A stretch of DNA of 64,000 nucleotides from Streptomyces indicus (GTDB lineage Bacteria > Actinomycetota > Actinomycetes > Streptomycetales > Streptomycetaceae), in assembly GCF_900100315.1 (NCBI RefSeq), contig NZ_FNFF01000009.1:124001-188000 (forward strand), given 5' to 3'. The notes beneath the pieces are model-generated. The model made no database searches, was not told the origin of the DNA, and worked only from the letters and a program-made list of their open reading frames with translations. This document shows, one piece after another, positions 46,888 through 59,259 of the stretch. Position 1 is the first letter of the stretch; the number at the start of each line of letters is the position of its first letter. The position numbers and the translations under genes are program-made.

Positions 46888-46933
46888 ATCCGAGCGAAGC
46901 TCGGATGCGGGGGTCCGGGGGCGGAGCCCCCGG
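46888..46933. terminator. Double hairpin terminator/Streptomyces intergenic repeat
   Basis: Two perfect 8-bp stems with 3-nt loops occur in tandem: ATCCGAGC/GCTCGGAT (46888-46895, 46899-46906) and CCGGGGGC/GCCCCCGG (46915-46922, 46926-46933). This combined element, with the CCCTGCGGCGTTTGAG lead (46868-46883), is repeated between genes in many Streptomyces and probably terminates dnaJ transcription. Confidence 0.65.
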
Positions 46934-47000
46934 TTCCGGGAAGGGGCGGGGCGGGGAGAGAAGCCGCCGCAGGCGCCTCCCACCCCAGCCCCGACACACC

Positions 47001-48134
47001 TCAACGCCCGTTGAAAGCGTCCTTCAAGCGCGAGAACAGCCCCTGCTGCCCAGGCTGGAACTGCCCGGTGGGCCGCTCCTCACCCCGCAGCGCAGCCAAC
47101 TCCCGCAGCAACCGCTCCTGCTCAGGATCGAGCTTCGTCGGCGTGGTGACCTCGACATGCACGATGAGGTCCCCGCGCCCGCCGCCGCGCAGATGCGTGA
47201 CACCGCGCCCGTGCAGCGGGATCGACTGGCCGGACTGGGTGCCGGGCCGGATGTCGACCTCCTCCATCCCGTCCAGCGTCTCCAGCGGCACCTTCGTGCC
47301 GAGCGCCGCCGCCGTCATGGGGATGGTCACGGTGCAGTGCAGATCGTCGCCGCGCCGCTGAAACACGGGGTGCGGCAGCTCGTGGATCTCGACGTACAGG
47401 TCACCGGCGGGACCGCCGCCCGGGCCCACCTCGCCCTCACCGGCGAGCTGGATCCGCGTGCCGTTGTCGACACCGGCCGGGATCTTCACGGTCAGGGTGC
47501 GGCGCGACCGTACGCGACCGTCTCCGGCGCACTCGGGGCACGGCGTCGGCACGACCGTGCCGAAGCCCTGGCACTGCGGGCAGGGCCGCGAGGTCATGAC
47601 CTGGCCGAGGAACGACCGCGTGACCTGCGAGACCTCACCGCGGCCGCGGCACATGTCGCAGGTCTGCGCGGAGGTGCCGGGCGCGGCGCCCTCACCGGAA
47701 CAGGTCGAACACACGATGGCCGTGTCGACCTGGATGTCCTTGGTGGTCCCGAACGCGGCCTCGTCCAGCTCGACTTCGAGGCGGATCATGGCGTCCTGAC
47801 CACGACGGGTCCTGGACCGCGGCCCGCGCTGCGAGGCGGTCCCGAAGAACGCGTCCATGATGTCCGAGAAGTTCCCGAACCCGCCCTGGCCGAAGCCGCC
47901 GGCGCCGCCGCCCGACTGGGACAGGGGGTCGCCGCCGAGGTCGTAGACCTGCTTCTTCTGCGGGTCCGAGAGCACCTCGTAAGCGGCGTTGATCTCCTTG
48001 AACCGCTCCTGGGTCTTCGGATCGGGGTTCACATCCGGGTGCAGCTCGCGCGCGAGCCGCCGGAATGCCTTCTTGATCTCGTCCTGGGAAGCGTCGCGGC
48101 GCACGCCGAGTACGGCGTAGTAGTCCGTGGCCAC
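47001..48134 (-). CDS. dnaJ: Chaperone protein DnaJ (HrcA-linked)
   Basis: The 377-residue co-chaperone has a J domain with HPD near residue 33 (ARELHPDVNPD), a Gly/Phe-rich region (SGGGAGGFGQGGFGNF), the four zinc-finger CxxCxGxG motifs (CSTCSGEG, CDMCRGRG, CPQCQGFG, CPECAGDG) and a C-terminal substrate-binding domain. It stimulates DnaK. It sits directly downstream of hrcA, the operon known as DnaJ2 in actinobacteria, and is followed by two strong hairpins. Confidence 0.96.
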   Translation of the reverse strand: MATDYYAVLGVRRDASQDEIKKAFRRLARELHPDVNPDPKTQERFKEINAAYEVLSDPQKKQVYDLGGDPLSQSGGGAGGFGQGGFGNFSDIMDAFFGTASQRGPRSRTRRGQDAMIRLEVELDEAAFGTTKDIQVDTAIVCSTCSGEGAAPGTSAQTCDMCRGRGEVSQVTRSFLGQVMTSRPCPQCQGFGTVVPTPCPECAGDGRVRSRRTLTVKIPAGVDNGTRIQLAGEGEVGPGGGPAGDLYVEIHELPHPVFQRRGDDLHCTVTIPMTAAALGTKVPLETLDGMEEVDIRPGTQSGQSIPLHGRGVTHLRGGGRGDLIVHVEVTTPTKLDPEQERLLRELAALRGEERPTGQFQPGQQGLFSRLKDAFNGR

Positions 48135-49151
48135 TTACGACTCCGCCAGGATCTGTCCGACGTAACGTGCCACTGCGCGTACTGCTCCCATCGTTCCGGG
48201 GTAATCCATGCGGGTCGGTCCGACCACGCCGAGTTTGGCGACTGCCTCGCCGCCCGAACCGTAGCCGACCGAGACGACCGACGTGGAGTTGAGCCCCTCG
48301 TGGGCATTCTCATGCCCGATCCGTACGGTCATGCCCGGATCCTTGGCCTCGCCGAGCAGCTTGAGGAGCACGACCTGCTCCTCGAGCGCTTCGAGCACCG
48401 GCCGGATCACGAGCGGGAAATCGTGTCCGAAGCGCGTGAGATTGGCGGTGCCGCCGATCATCAGGCGCTCCTCGGTCTCCTCGACCAGGGTTTCGAGGAG
48501 GGTGGCGAGCACGGTCGCGACCGTGCCCTGGTCGTCCCGGTCGAAGGACTCGGGCAGATCCTGGACGAGCTGCGGCACGTCGGAGAACCGGCGTCCCGCG
48601 ACCCTGCTGTTGAGCCGGGCCCGCAGATCGGCGAGCGAGGTCTCGCCGAAGGGCGCGGGGCAGTCGACGTGCCGCTGCTCCACCCGCCCCGTGTCGGTGA
48701 TCACCACGAGCATCACGCGCGCGGGCGCGAGCGACAGGAGCTCCACATGCCGCACCGTGGACCGGGTCAGCGAGGGGTACTGCACGACCGCGACCTGCCG
48801 CGTGAGCTGCGCGAGCAGCCGCACGGTCCGGCCCACGACGTCGTCGAGGTCGACGGCTCCGTCGAGGAAGTTCTGGATGGCCCGGCGCTCGGCGGCGGAC
48901 AGCGGCTTCACGCCCGCCAGCTTGTCCACGAACAGCCGGTAGCCCTTGTCGGTCGGGATCCGCCCCGCGCTGGTGTGCGGCTGGGCGATGTACCCCTCGT
49001 CCTCCAGGGCCGCCATGTCGTTACGGACGGTCGCGGGCGAGACCCCGAGCTTGTGCCGCTCGGTGAGCGCCTTCGAGCCGACCGGCTCCTCGGTGCCGAC
49101 ATAGTCCTGGACGATGGCGCGCAGCACCTCGAGCCTGCGTTCACTGAGCAT
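48135..49151 (-). CDS. hrcA: Heat-inducible transcription repressor HrcA
   Basis: The 338-residue repressor has an N-terminal winged helix (LSERRLEVLRAIVQDYVGTE, SPATVRNDMAALEDEGYI) followed by the GAF-like dimerisation region with the conserved GRIPTDKGYRLFVD segment. It represses chaperone genes by binding CIRCE. The ATG at 49151 was chosen because a GGAGG sits 7 nt upstream; longer frames add 14 unlikely residues. A CIRCE-like operator lies 37-61 bp further upstream, so it is self-regulated. dnaJ follows immediately. Confidence 0.95.
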   Translation of the reverse strand: MLSERRLEVLRAIVQDYVGTEEPVGSKALTERHKLGVSPATVRNDMAALEDEGYIAQPHTSAGRIPTDKGYRLFVDKLAGVKPLSAAERRAIQNFLDGAVDLDDVVGRTVRLLAQLTRQVAVVQYPSLTRSTVRHVELLSLAPARVMLVVITDTGRVEQRHVDCPAPFGETSLADLRARLNSRVAGRRFSDVPQLVQDLPESFDRDDQGTVATVLATLLETLVEETEERLMIGGTANLTRFGHDFPLVIRPVLEALEEQVVLLKLLGEAKDPGMTVRIGHENAHEGLNSTSVVSVGYGSGGEAVAKLGVVGPTRMDYPGTMGAVRAVARYVGQILAES

Positions 49152-49187
49152 CCGCGCACCTCCAGCTGTCGATCCGGTCCGGCCGTC

Positions 49188-49212
49188 TGGCACTCATGGC
49201 GTACGAGTGCCA
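49188..49212. promoter_or_regulatory. CIRCE-like operator of hrcA-dnaJ
   Basis: TGGCACTC (49188-49195), a 9-bp spacer and GAGTGCCA (49205-49212) reproduce the CIRCE consensus TTAGCACTC-N9-GAGTGCTAA at the diagnostic GCACTC/GAGTGC core with exact spacing. It lies 37 bp upstream of the hrcA start, so it is the expected HrcA binding site. Confidence 0.88.
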
Positions 49213-49292
49213 GCCAACCCAACGGTCAGTGTACGGCCGTCGGTGGGCGCCCTAGCAAGGCCGACCACCCTTGATGCGGTTAGCGTCACGGT

Positions 49293-50018
49293 ATGGACGT
49301 CAGTTGGGAAGAGTTCGGCTGGGAACAGCTCGGCGACGGTATCGGCCGCAGACGGCTCCCGGTCTGGGACGCGACGGTCGCCCTCGTCATCGGCCCCGCG
49401 GGCGCACTCCTCTTCGACACGGGCTCGTCGCTGCGCGAGGGCGCCGAGATCCGTACGCAGGTCCAGGCGCTGCTCGGTGGACGCCGCGTCCCGCACATCG
49501 CGCTCAGTCACGCGCACTTCGACCATGTGCTCGGTACGGGGGTCTTCGCGGGCGCGCGGATCCACGCGGCGGCGGGCATGGACGCGGCCCTGTCCTCCTC
49601 GGGTCTCGAGGAACTCCGCCTCGACGCCGTACGCCACGGCGTCCCCGAAGCCGAGGCGTCGGCGGCCGCCGACGTGGTCATCCGCCCGCACCACCTCCTC
49701 ACCCGTGAGGGGAGGCTCGACCTGGGCGGCGGCCGCGAGGTGGTGCTGTCCCCGGCGGGCCCGGCCCACAGCCCGCACGACCTGGTGGCCTGGATCCCGG
49801 ACGCGGGGGTCCTCCTGGCCGGCGACCTGATCGAGGAGTCCGGCGAGCCGCAGGCGGGCCCGGACGCGACCCCGCGCCGGTGGCCGCAGGCGCTCGACCG
49901 GCTCCTGGAGCTGGGCGGTCCGGACGCCCGCTACGTCCCCGGGCACGGTTCGGTGGTGGACGCGAAGTTTGTCCTCGCCCAGCGCGAGAGCCTGGCCGCT
50001 CGGTACGGCGTGTCGTGA
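49293..50018 (+). CDS. MBL-fold metallohydrolase
   Basis: The 241-residue protein has the metallo-beta-lactamase zinc motifs: SHAHFDHVLGT (HxHxDH equivalent) near residues 71-81, GPAHSPHD near residue 156, a LLAGDLIEE aspartate and the late PGHGSVVD histidine. The cofactor-binding residues are complete. Substrate is unknown. It is divergent from hrcA and 35 bp upstream of the next gene. Confidence 0.85.
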   Translation: MDVSWEEFGWEQLGDGIGRRRLPVWDATVALVIGPAGALLFDTGSSLREGAEIRTQVQALLGGRRVPHIALSHAHFDHVLGTGVFAGARIHAAAGMDAALSSSGLEELRLDAVRHGVPEAEASAAADVVIRPHHLLTREGRLDLGGGREVVLSPAGPAHSPHDLVAWIPDAGVLLAGDLIEESGEPQAGPDATPRRWPQALDRLLELGGPDARYVPGHGSVVDAKFVLAQRESLAARYGVS

Positions 50019-50053
50019 CCCGCCCGGCCGGCCCCTTTCCTATTGTCGGCCGA

Positions 50054-50860
50054 ATGCGCAGCTACAGCCCGGACCTGACCCCGCCGTGGAAGAAGCCGAA
50101 GCCGGTGCCGACGGTGGAGGCGACGGCGGACCTGGTGGTGGAGGAAGTGAGCACGGGCTTCTGCGGGGCGGTGATCCGCTGCGAGGCGGGCACGGTCACG
50201 CTGGAGGACCGCTTCGGCAAGCACCGGGTCTTCCCGCTGGAGCCGCGCGGCTTCCTGCTCGAAGGCCGGGTGGTGACCCTGACCCGCCCGGCGGCTCCCG
50301 CTCCGGCGCGTCCGACCCGTACCGCCTCCGGCTCGGTGGCCGTCCCCACCGCGCGCGCCCGCGTGGCCCGCGCCGGCCGTATCTACGTGGAAGGCCGGCA
50401 CGACGCCGAACTGGTGGAGAAGGTCTGGGGCGACGACCTGCGCATCGAGGGCGTGGTCGTCGAGTACCTCTCGGGCGTCGACGACCTGCCCGCGATCGTC
50501 GCGGAGTTCTCCCCCGCGCCCGACGCCCGCCTCGGCGTCCTGGTGGACCACTTGGTGCCGGGCTCGAAGGAGTCCCGGATCGCCGCCTCGGTCACGGGCG
50601 CGGACGTGCTCGTGGTGGGCCACCCGTACATCGACATCTGGGAAGCGGTGAAGCCGTCGGCGGTCGGCATCGGCGCCTGGCCCCGCGTCCCGCACGGCCA
50701 GGACTGGAAGACGGGCGTGTGCCGCGCGCTGGGCTGGCCGGAGAACACGGGCGCGGTCTGGCAGCACATCCTGTCGAAGGTCCACTCGTACAAGGACCTG
50801 GAGCCGGAGCTCCTGGGCCGGGTGGAAGAGCTCATCGACTTCGTCACACTGCCCGGCTGA
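50054..50860 (+). CDS. DUF3097-family protein with TOPRIM-like features
   Basis: The 268-residue protein starts MRSYSPDLTPPWKKPKPVP and has the actinobacterial DUF3097 core: a small beta-domain (about 30-85) followed by GRIYVEGRHDAELVEKVWG, GVDDLPAIVAE, RLGVLVDHLVPGSKE and a C-terminal helix. The EGxxDA motif followed by LVDHLV resembles TOPRIM nuclease/primase motifs (E then DxD-like), which would suggest nucleic-acid processing. The function has not been established. The ATG at 50054 was chosen; a GTG 13 codons upstream is possible. Confidence 0.7.
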   Translation: MRSYSPDLTPPWKKPKPVPTVEATADLVVEEVSTGFCGAVIRCEAGTVTLEDRFGKHRVFPLEPRGFLLEGRVVTLTRPAAPAPARPTRTASGSVAVPTARARVARAGRIYVEGRHDAELVEKVWGDDLRIEGVVVEYLSGVDDLPAIVAEFSPAPDARLGVLVDHLVPGSKESRIAASVTGADVLVVGHPYIDIWEAVKPSAVGIGAWPRVPHGQDWKTGVCRALGWPENTGAVWQHILSKVHSYKDLEPELLGRVEELIDFVTLPG

Positions 50861-50893
50861 GTCCGGCACGCTCCCCCGCACGAGCGGCCGCCG

Positions 50894-52126
50894 TCAGTCC
50901 ACCAGGTCCCGGACCACGGCGTCCGCCAACAGGCGCCCCCGCAGGGTCAGTACGGCCCGGCCCTCCTCGTACGGTCCGGGCTGGAGCAGCCCGTCCGTGA
51001 GAGCACGCCGTGACGCGGCCAGGCCCTCGGGGCGCAGCAGGGACAGCGGGCAGCCGTCCACGAGCCGCAGCTCCAGGAGGATCCGCTCGACCCGGCGGTC
51101 CTCGTCGGAGAGCAGCTCGCGTCCGGCGCCGGGCGAGGCGCCCGTCGCGAGCCGTCCCGCGTACGCACCCGGGTGCTTGACGTTCCACCAGCGCACCCCG
51201 CCCACGTGGGAGTGGGCGCCGGGGCCCGCGCCCCACCAGTCGGCGCCGCGCCAGTAGAGCTCGTTGTGCAGACAGCGGGCGGCCTCGGTGGTGGCCCAGT
51301 TGGACACCTCGTACCAGTGGAACCCGGCCGCCGACAGCATCTCGTCGGCGATCAGATAGCGGTCGGCGTGCACGTCGTCGTCCGTCATCGGCACCTCGCC
51401 GCGGCGGATGCGGCGCGCGAGCTGCGTGCCCTCCTCGACGATCAGCGCGTACGCGGACACGTGGTCGGGACCGGCCCCGAGCGCCGCCTCCAGCGAGGCC
51501 CGCCAGTCCTCGTCGCTCTCGCCGGGCGTGCCGTAGATCAGATCGAGGTTGACGTGCTCGAACCCCTCGGCGCGCGCCTCCCCGACGCAGGCCTCGGGCC
51601 GGCCGGGGGTGTGGGTGCGGTCGAGGACCTGGAGCACGTGCTGCCGCGCGCTCTGCATGCCGAACGAGACCCGGTTGAAGCCGCCGGCCCGCAGCGCGGC
51701 GAGATACGCGGGGTCGACCGAGTCCGGGTTGGCCTCCGTGGTGACCTCGGCCCCGGCCGCGAGCCCGAACTCGTCCCGGATCGCGCCGAGGATCCGTACG
51801 AGATCGGCGGCGGGCAGGAGCGTGGGGGTGCCGCCCCCGACGAAGACCGTCTCGACCGACCGGGGATCGTCCCCGAGCACCTTCCGCGCGAGCCGGATCT
51901 CGTCGATCAGGGTGTCGGCGTAGTTCTCGCGGGAGGCGAGGACGCCCCCGGAGCCGCGCAACTCGCTCGCGGTGTACGTGTTGAAGTCGCAGTAGCCGCA
52001 GCGGGTGGCGCAGTACGGCACGTGGACGTAGAAACCGAGGGGCCGCGAGGCGCTGTCGTGCAGCGCGGACGCGGGCAGCGTCCCGTCGTCGGGCACGGGC
52101 TCCCCGTCGGGAAGAACAGAAGGCAT
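50894..52126 (-). CDS. hemW: Radical SAM haem chaperone HemW
   Basis: The 410-residue protein carries the radical-SAM cluster motif CATRCGYCDF near residue 41 (CxxxCxxC), the GGGTPTLL motif and an LHNELYWRGADWWGAG segment characteristic of HemW, which lacks the catalytic features of true HemN oxidases. HemW binds haem and delivers it to respiratory enzymes. The N-terminus has a Pro/Asp-rich lead. It is transcribed convergently with the DUF3097 gene, 33 bp apart. Confidence 0.92.
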   Translation of the reverse strand: MPSVLPDGEPVPDDGTLPASALHDSASRPLGFYVHVPYCATRCGYCDFNTYTASELRGSGGVLASRENYADTLIDEIRLARKVLGDDPRSVETVFVGGGTPTLLPAADLVRILGAIRDEFGLAAGAEVTTEANPDSVDPAYLAALRAGGFNRVSFGMQSARQHVLQVLDRTHTPGRPEACVGEARAEGFEHVNLDLIYGTPGESDEDWRASLEAALGAGPDHVSAYALIVEEGTQLARRIRRGEVPMTDDDVHADRYLIADEMLSAAGFHWYEVSNWATTEAARCLHNELYWRGADWWGAGPGAHSHVGGVRWWNVKHPGAYAGRLATGASPGAGRELLSDEDRRVERILLELRLVDGCPLSLLRPEGLAASRRALTDGLLQPGPYEEGRAVLTLRGRLLADAVVRDLVD

Positions 52127-52212
52127 GCCCCCATTGTCCTCGACGGGACGGACGGACTGTGCGGGACGGCCCTACTGTGCGGACGGCGCGGAAGGCTCGG
52201 ACGGCCCGGACC

Positions 52213-52313
52213 GCGCGGACGGCCCGACGGCGCGGAGGGCCCGGACCGCCCGTACAGCCCGACTGCGCGGACGGCCCGACGGCGCGGAGGGCCTGGACGC
52301 CCGTACAGCCCGG
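52213..52313. repeat. 52-bp direct duplication upstream of hemW
   Basis: A 29-bp sequence (52213-52241) is exactly repeated at 52265-52293, followed in both copies by CGCCCGTACAGCCCG, giving a 52-bp period. Many CGGACGGCCCG-type short repeats surround it. It fills the 208-bp gap between the divergent hemW start and the osaC-like stop; no gene is evident there. Confidence 0.8.
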
Positions 52314-52334
52314 AGGACCCGGACCGCCCGCGCC

Positions 52335-54269
52335 CTACCGCGCCTGAAGCACCAGCAGCGCCAGATCGTCGTCCACCGGCGTCTCCGCGAAGTCGTGCAC
52401 CAGGCGCCGGATCCGCTCCGCCACCATCCCCGCCGACAGGCCGCCGCAGGCCGCGAGCGCCGCCGAGAGTCCGTCGCCGTCGTCCAGCATCCGCACCCCG
52501 GAGCGCCGCTCGGTCACGCCGTCCGTGACGCACAGGAGCGTCTCACCCGAGCCGAGGACGAAGGACTCGCTCTCGTAGCCGGGCTGGTCGAGCACGCCGA
52601 GCAGCACCTGGGGCGCGGCGGCGGGCCGCACCACGCCGTCGGGGCTGAGCAGCAGCGGCAGGGGGTGTCCCGCGCAGGCCAGGGTGCAGCGGACGCCTTC
52701 CGGTGAGGGTTCGAGCTCGCCGTACAGCAGCGAGAGGAACCGGGCCGGCGAGCCGTCCGCGTCCAGGTCGCGCATCTCCACGGCCGCCACCGCGCGCGCC
52801 GCGGACTCGGCGGCCTCCATCGCGTCGTCGAGCAGCAGGCGGTTCAGGCGGTCGAGCACATCGGAGACCTGGTAGCCCTCGCGGGCGAGCAGGCGCAGCC
52901 AGGGGCGGGCGAGGCCGGTGACGACGGCGGCCTCCGGACCGTTGCCGCAGACGTCGCCGAGGGCGAAGCACCAACGGCCGTCCCCCGCGGGGAAGATGTC
53001 GTAGAAGTCGCCGCCCGCGAGCCCGTTGTCCCGCGGCTCGTACACCAACGCGCTCTCCACGCCCGGCACTTCGGCCATCGAGCTCGGCAGCAGGCCGCGC
53101 TGGAGGACGCGGCTGATGGTGGCCTGGCGCGCGTACTGCCGCGCGGCACCGATCGCGAGGGCCACCCGGCGGCTGAAGTCCTCCAGGAGGCCGGTGACTT
53201 CGTCCGGGAAGCGCATCAGGCCCGTACGGCCGAGGAGCAGCGTGCCGAGCGCGCGACCGCCCGCGACGAGGCGGTACGCGAGCGCGGTGCCGGAGGAGTC
53301 GCCGATGCCGTCGAAGGGCCAGGGCACGGGAACGGGCCCGCCGTGCAGCGGACCGGGGATGACGGGAAGGTCCTTCTCCAGGACGCGGCGCAGCTCTTCG
53401 ATGCGGGACTCGCTGTGGTGCCAGACGCGGGCGAGCCGGGGCGCGGTGGGGCCGGTGCCGCGGCCGTGCCGGTCCGACTCGTCGTTGAGCCAGACCGCGC
53501 ACCAGTCGGCGAGCCGCGGCACGAGGAGCTGGCCGGCGAGCGCGGCCACCATCTCCTCGTCGAGCTGTCCGGCGAGCAGGTCGGAGGCCTCGGCGAGGAA
53601 GGCGAGCGCGCCCCGGTTGCCCCAGTCCCCGTGCTCGCGGCCCTTCTTGGGCTGGGGCGAGAGGATGTCGGCGACGCGCAGGCCGCGCTGGAGGGCCTGT
53701 TCGCCCGCGTACACCTCGATCTGGCGGGCCGCGTCCACGCCGTCCACGGGCAGCCGCGCCCAGACGGTCTTGCTGCCGGGACGGTAGGTGATGCCCCAGG
53801 ACTCGGAGAGGCAGGCGACGAGTTGGAGCCCGCGGCCGTACTCGGCGAGTGCGGGTGCGGGGCCCCCCGCGCTGTCGCCCTGGACGGTCCTGCCGGGATG
53901 GTGGTCGCGTACCTCGATCACGACGGCCGCGCCCTCGTCGAGGTCGCCGTCGGGGCCCAGCGCGGCCTCCAGACGGCAGTCCACCTCCACGTGGGTGCCG
54001 GCGTGCACCACCGCGTTGGTGACCAGCTCGCTGACGAGGACCACGGCGTCGTCGGCGAGCCGCTCGGTGAGACAGGCGGCGACGGGCACACCGTTCTCCG
54101 TCCAGGCGGCGAAGGCGGCGCGGACGAAGCGGCGGGCGGCGGCCGGTGCCAGGGGATTGCCCGGCAGCGAGGTGCCGGCGTGGGCTCCGTCGGCAGGTCG
54201 CAGCGGGTTGGGACCGGCGTGGCCGGCAGGGCGGAACGTGTTCTCCCGCTGCATTGGAATGGACCCCAC
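52335..54269 (-). CDS. OsaC-like regulator: HATPase + GAF + PP2C phosphatase
   Basis: The 644-residue protein has an N-terminal RsbW-like HATPase domain (SELVTNAVVHAG and EYGRGLQLVACLSESWG), a GAF-like middle domain (about residues 220-385) and a C-terminal SpoIIE-type PP2C phosphatase with GGDFYDIFPAGDGRWCFALG and VTDGVTERR. This matches the layout of Streptomyces OsaC, which acts after the OsaAB osmotic-stress two-component system; PP2C/kinase pairs usually control anti-sigma antagonists. The GTG start at 54269 was chosen for the AGGAG site 7 nt upstream; longer starts exist up to 54314. It is divergent from osaA, as expected. Confidence 0.78.
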   Translation of the reverse strand: MGSIPMQRENTFRPAGHAGPNPLRPADGAHAGTSLPGNPLAPAAARRFVRAAFAAWTENGVPVAACLTERLADDAVVLVSELVTNAVVHAGTHVEVDCRLEAALGPDGDLDEGAAVVIEVRDHHPGRTVQGDSAGGPAPALAEYGRGLQLVACLSESWGITYRPGSKTVWARLPVDGVDAARQIEVYAGEQALQRGLRVADILSPQPKKGREHGDWGNRGALAFLAEASDLLAGQLDEEMVAALAGQLLVPRLADWCAVWLNDESDRHGRGTGPTAPRLARVWHHSESRIEELRRVLEKDLPVIPGPLHGGPVPVPWPFDGIGDSSGTALAYRLVAGGRALGTLLLGRTGLMRFPDEVTGLLEDFSRRVALAIGAARQYARQATISRVLQRGLLPSSMAEVPGVESALVYEPRDNGLAGGDFYDIFPAGDGRWCFALGDVCGNGPEAAVVTGLARPWLRLLAREGYQVSDVLDRLNRLLLDDAMEAAESAARAVAAVEMRDLDADGSPARFLSLLYGELEPSPEGVRCTLACAGHPLPLLLSPDGVVRPAAAPQVLLGVLDQPGYESESFVLGSGETLLCVTDGVTERRSGVRMLDDGDGLSAALAACGGLSAGMVAERIRRLVHDFAETPVDDDLALLVLQAR

Positions 54270-54371
54270 TGTGCGGCTCCTGAGCAGTTCAGTTAAATGC
54301 ATCTCAGGTGACACGCACAGAGTGACAGACTGACTTCGCCCATAAGCGCCGAGTTACTGAAGTGGGCCGCC

Positions 54372-58571
<4,200 letters not shown>

Positions 58572-58582
58572 GCCTTACCACC

Positions 58583-59167
58583 ATGAGCTCTGAGGTTTCG
58601 ACCGACGACCGAGCAAGCATCCTCCTGGTCGACGACATGGAGGACAACTTGACCGCTCTCGAAGCCGTCCTGGGGTCGCTCAACGAACCACTGGTCCGGG
58701 CGCGTTCGGGCGAGGAGGCGATGAAGGCGCTGCTGCGGCAGCCCTTCGCCGTGGTCCTGCTCGACGTCCGGATGCCCGGCATGGACGGCTTCGAGACGGC
58801 CGCCAACATCAAGCGGCTCGACCAGACGAAGGACATCCCGATCATCTTCCTGACCGGGACCGACGCCGACACGGGCTACGCCTTCCGCGGGTACGCCACG
58901 GGGGCCGCGGACTACCTCACCAAGCCCTTCGACCCGTGGGTGCTGCGCGCCAAGGTGACGGTCTTCCTGGACCTGCACCGCAAGAACCTTCAGTTGCAGC
59001 GGATGCTCGCCCGCGAACAGACCCAGTTCACCGAGCTGTCGGAGGGGCTGGCCCGCATCGAGGCGCAGCTGACGGGCACAGAGGGCCCTCAACTGCCGGA
59101 CGCCCTGGCGGAGTTGTCACGGATGACCGAGCTCCTGACGCAGATGCGGCGCGGACGGAACCACTGA
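58583..59167 (+). CDS. osaB: OsaB-like response regulator
   Basis: The 194-residue protein has an N-terminal receiver domain with Asp at VVLLDVRMPGMDG near residue 62, the ILLVDDMEDN acidic pair and the DYLTKPFDPWVLRAKV switch region. The C-terminal ~70 residues (RKNLQLQRMLAREQTQFTEL and following) form a coiled coil and contain no DNA-binding domain, exactly as in Streptomyces OsaB. It starts 11 bp after osaA and would receive its phosphate. Its output is probably through protein contacts. Confidence 0.88.
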   Translation: MSSEVSTDDRASILLVDDMEDNLTALEAVLGSLNEPLVRARSGEEAMKALLRQPFAVVLLDVRMPGMDGFETAANIKRLDQTKDIPIIFLTGTDADTGYAFRGYATGAADYLTKPFDPWVLRAKVTVFLDLHRKNLQLQRMLAREQTQFTELSEGLARIEAQLTGTEGPQLPDALAELSRMTELLTQMRRGRNH

Positions 59168-59227
59168 CGAAGACGCCGTGCGGACGGAACCACTGACGCA
59201 GAACGCAGCGCGGGCGGAACCCCTGAC
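59151..59227. repeat. Triplicated sequence spanning the osaB stop codon
   Basis: GCGGACGGAACCACTGACG occurs at 59151-59169 (containing the last osaB codons and stop) and at 59180-59198; a decayed third copy, GCGGGCGGAACCCCTGAC, lies at 59210-59227. The period is about 29-30 bp. Confidence 0.75.
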
Positions 59228-59244
59228 CAGGTCCCGCCCGCGCT
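59207..59244. terminator. Bidirectional terminator between osaB and the acyl-CoA ligase gene
   Basis: AGCGCGGGCGG (59207-59217) pairs perfectly with CCGCCCGCGCT (59234-59244) over 11 bp with a 16-nt loop, between the convergent genes. Confidence 0.65.
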
Positions 59245-59259
59245 CACACCGCTTGCCGG

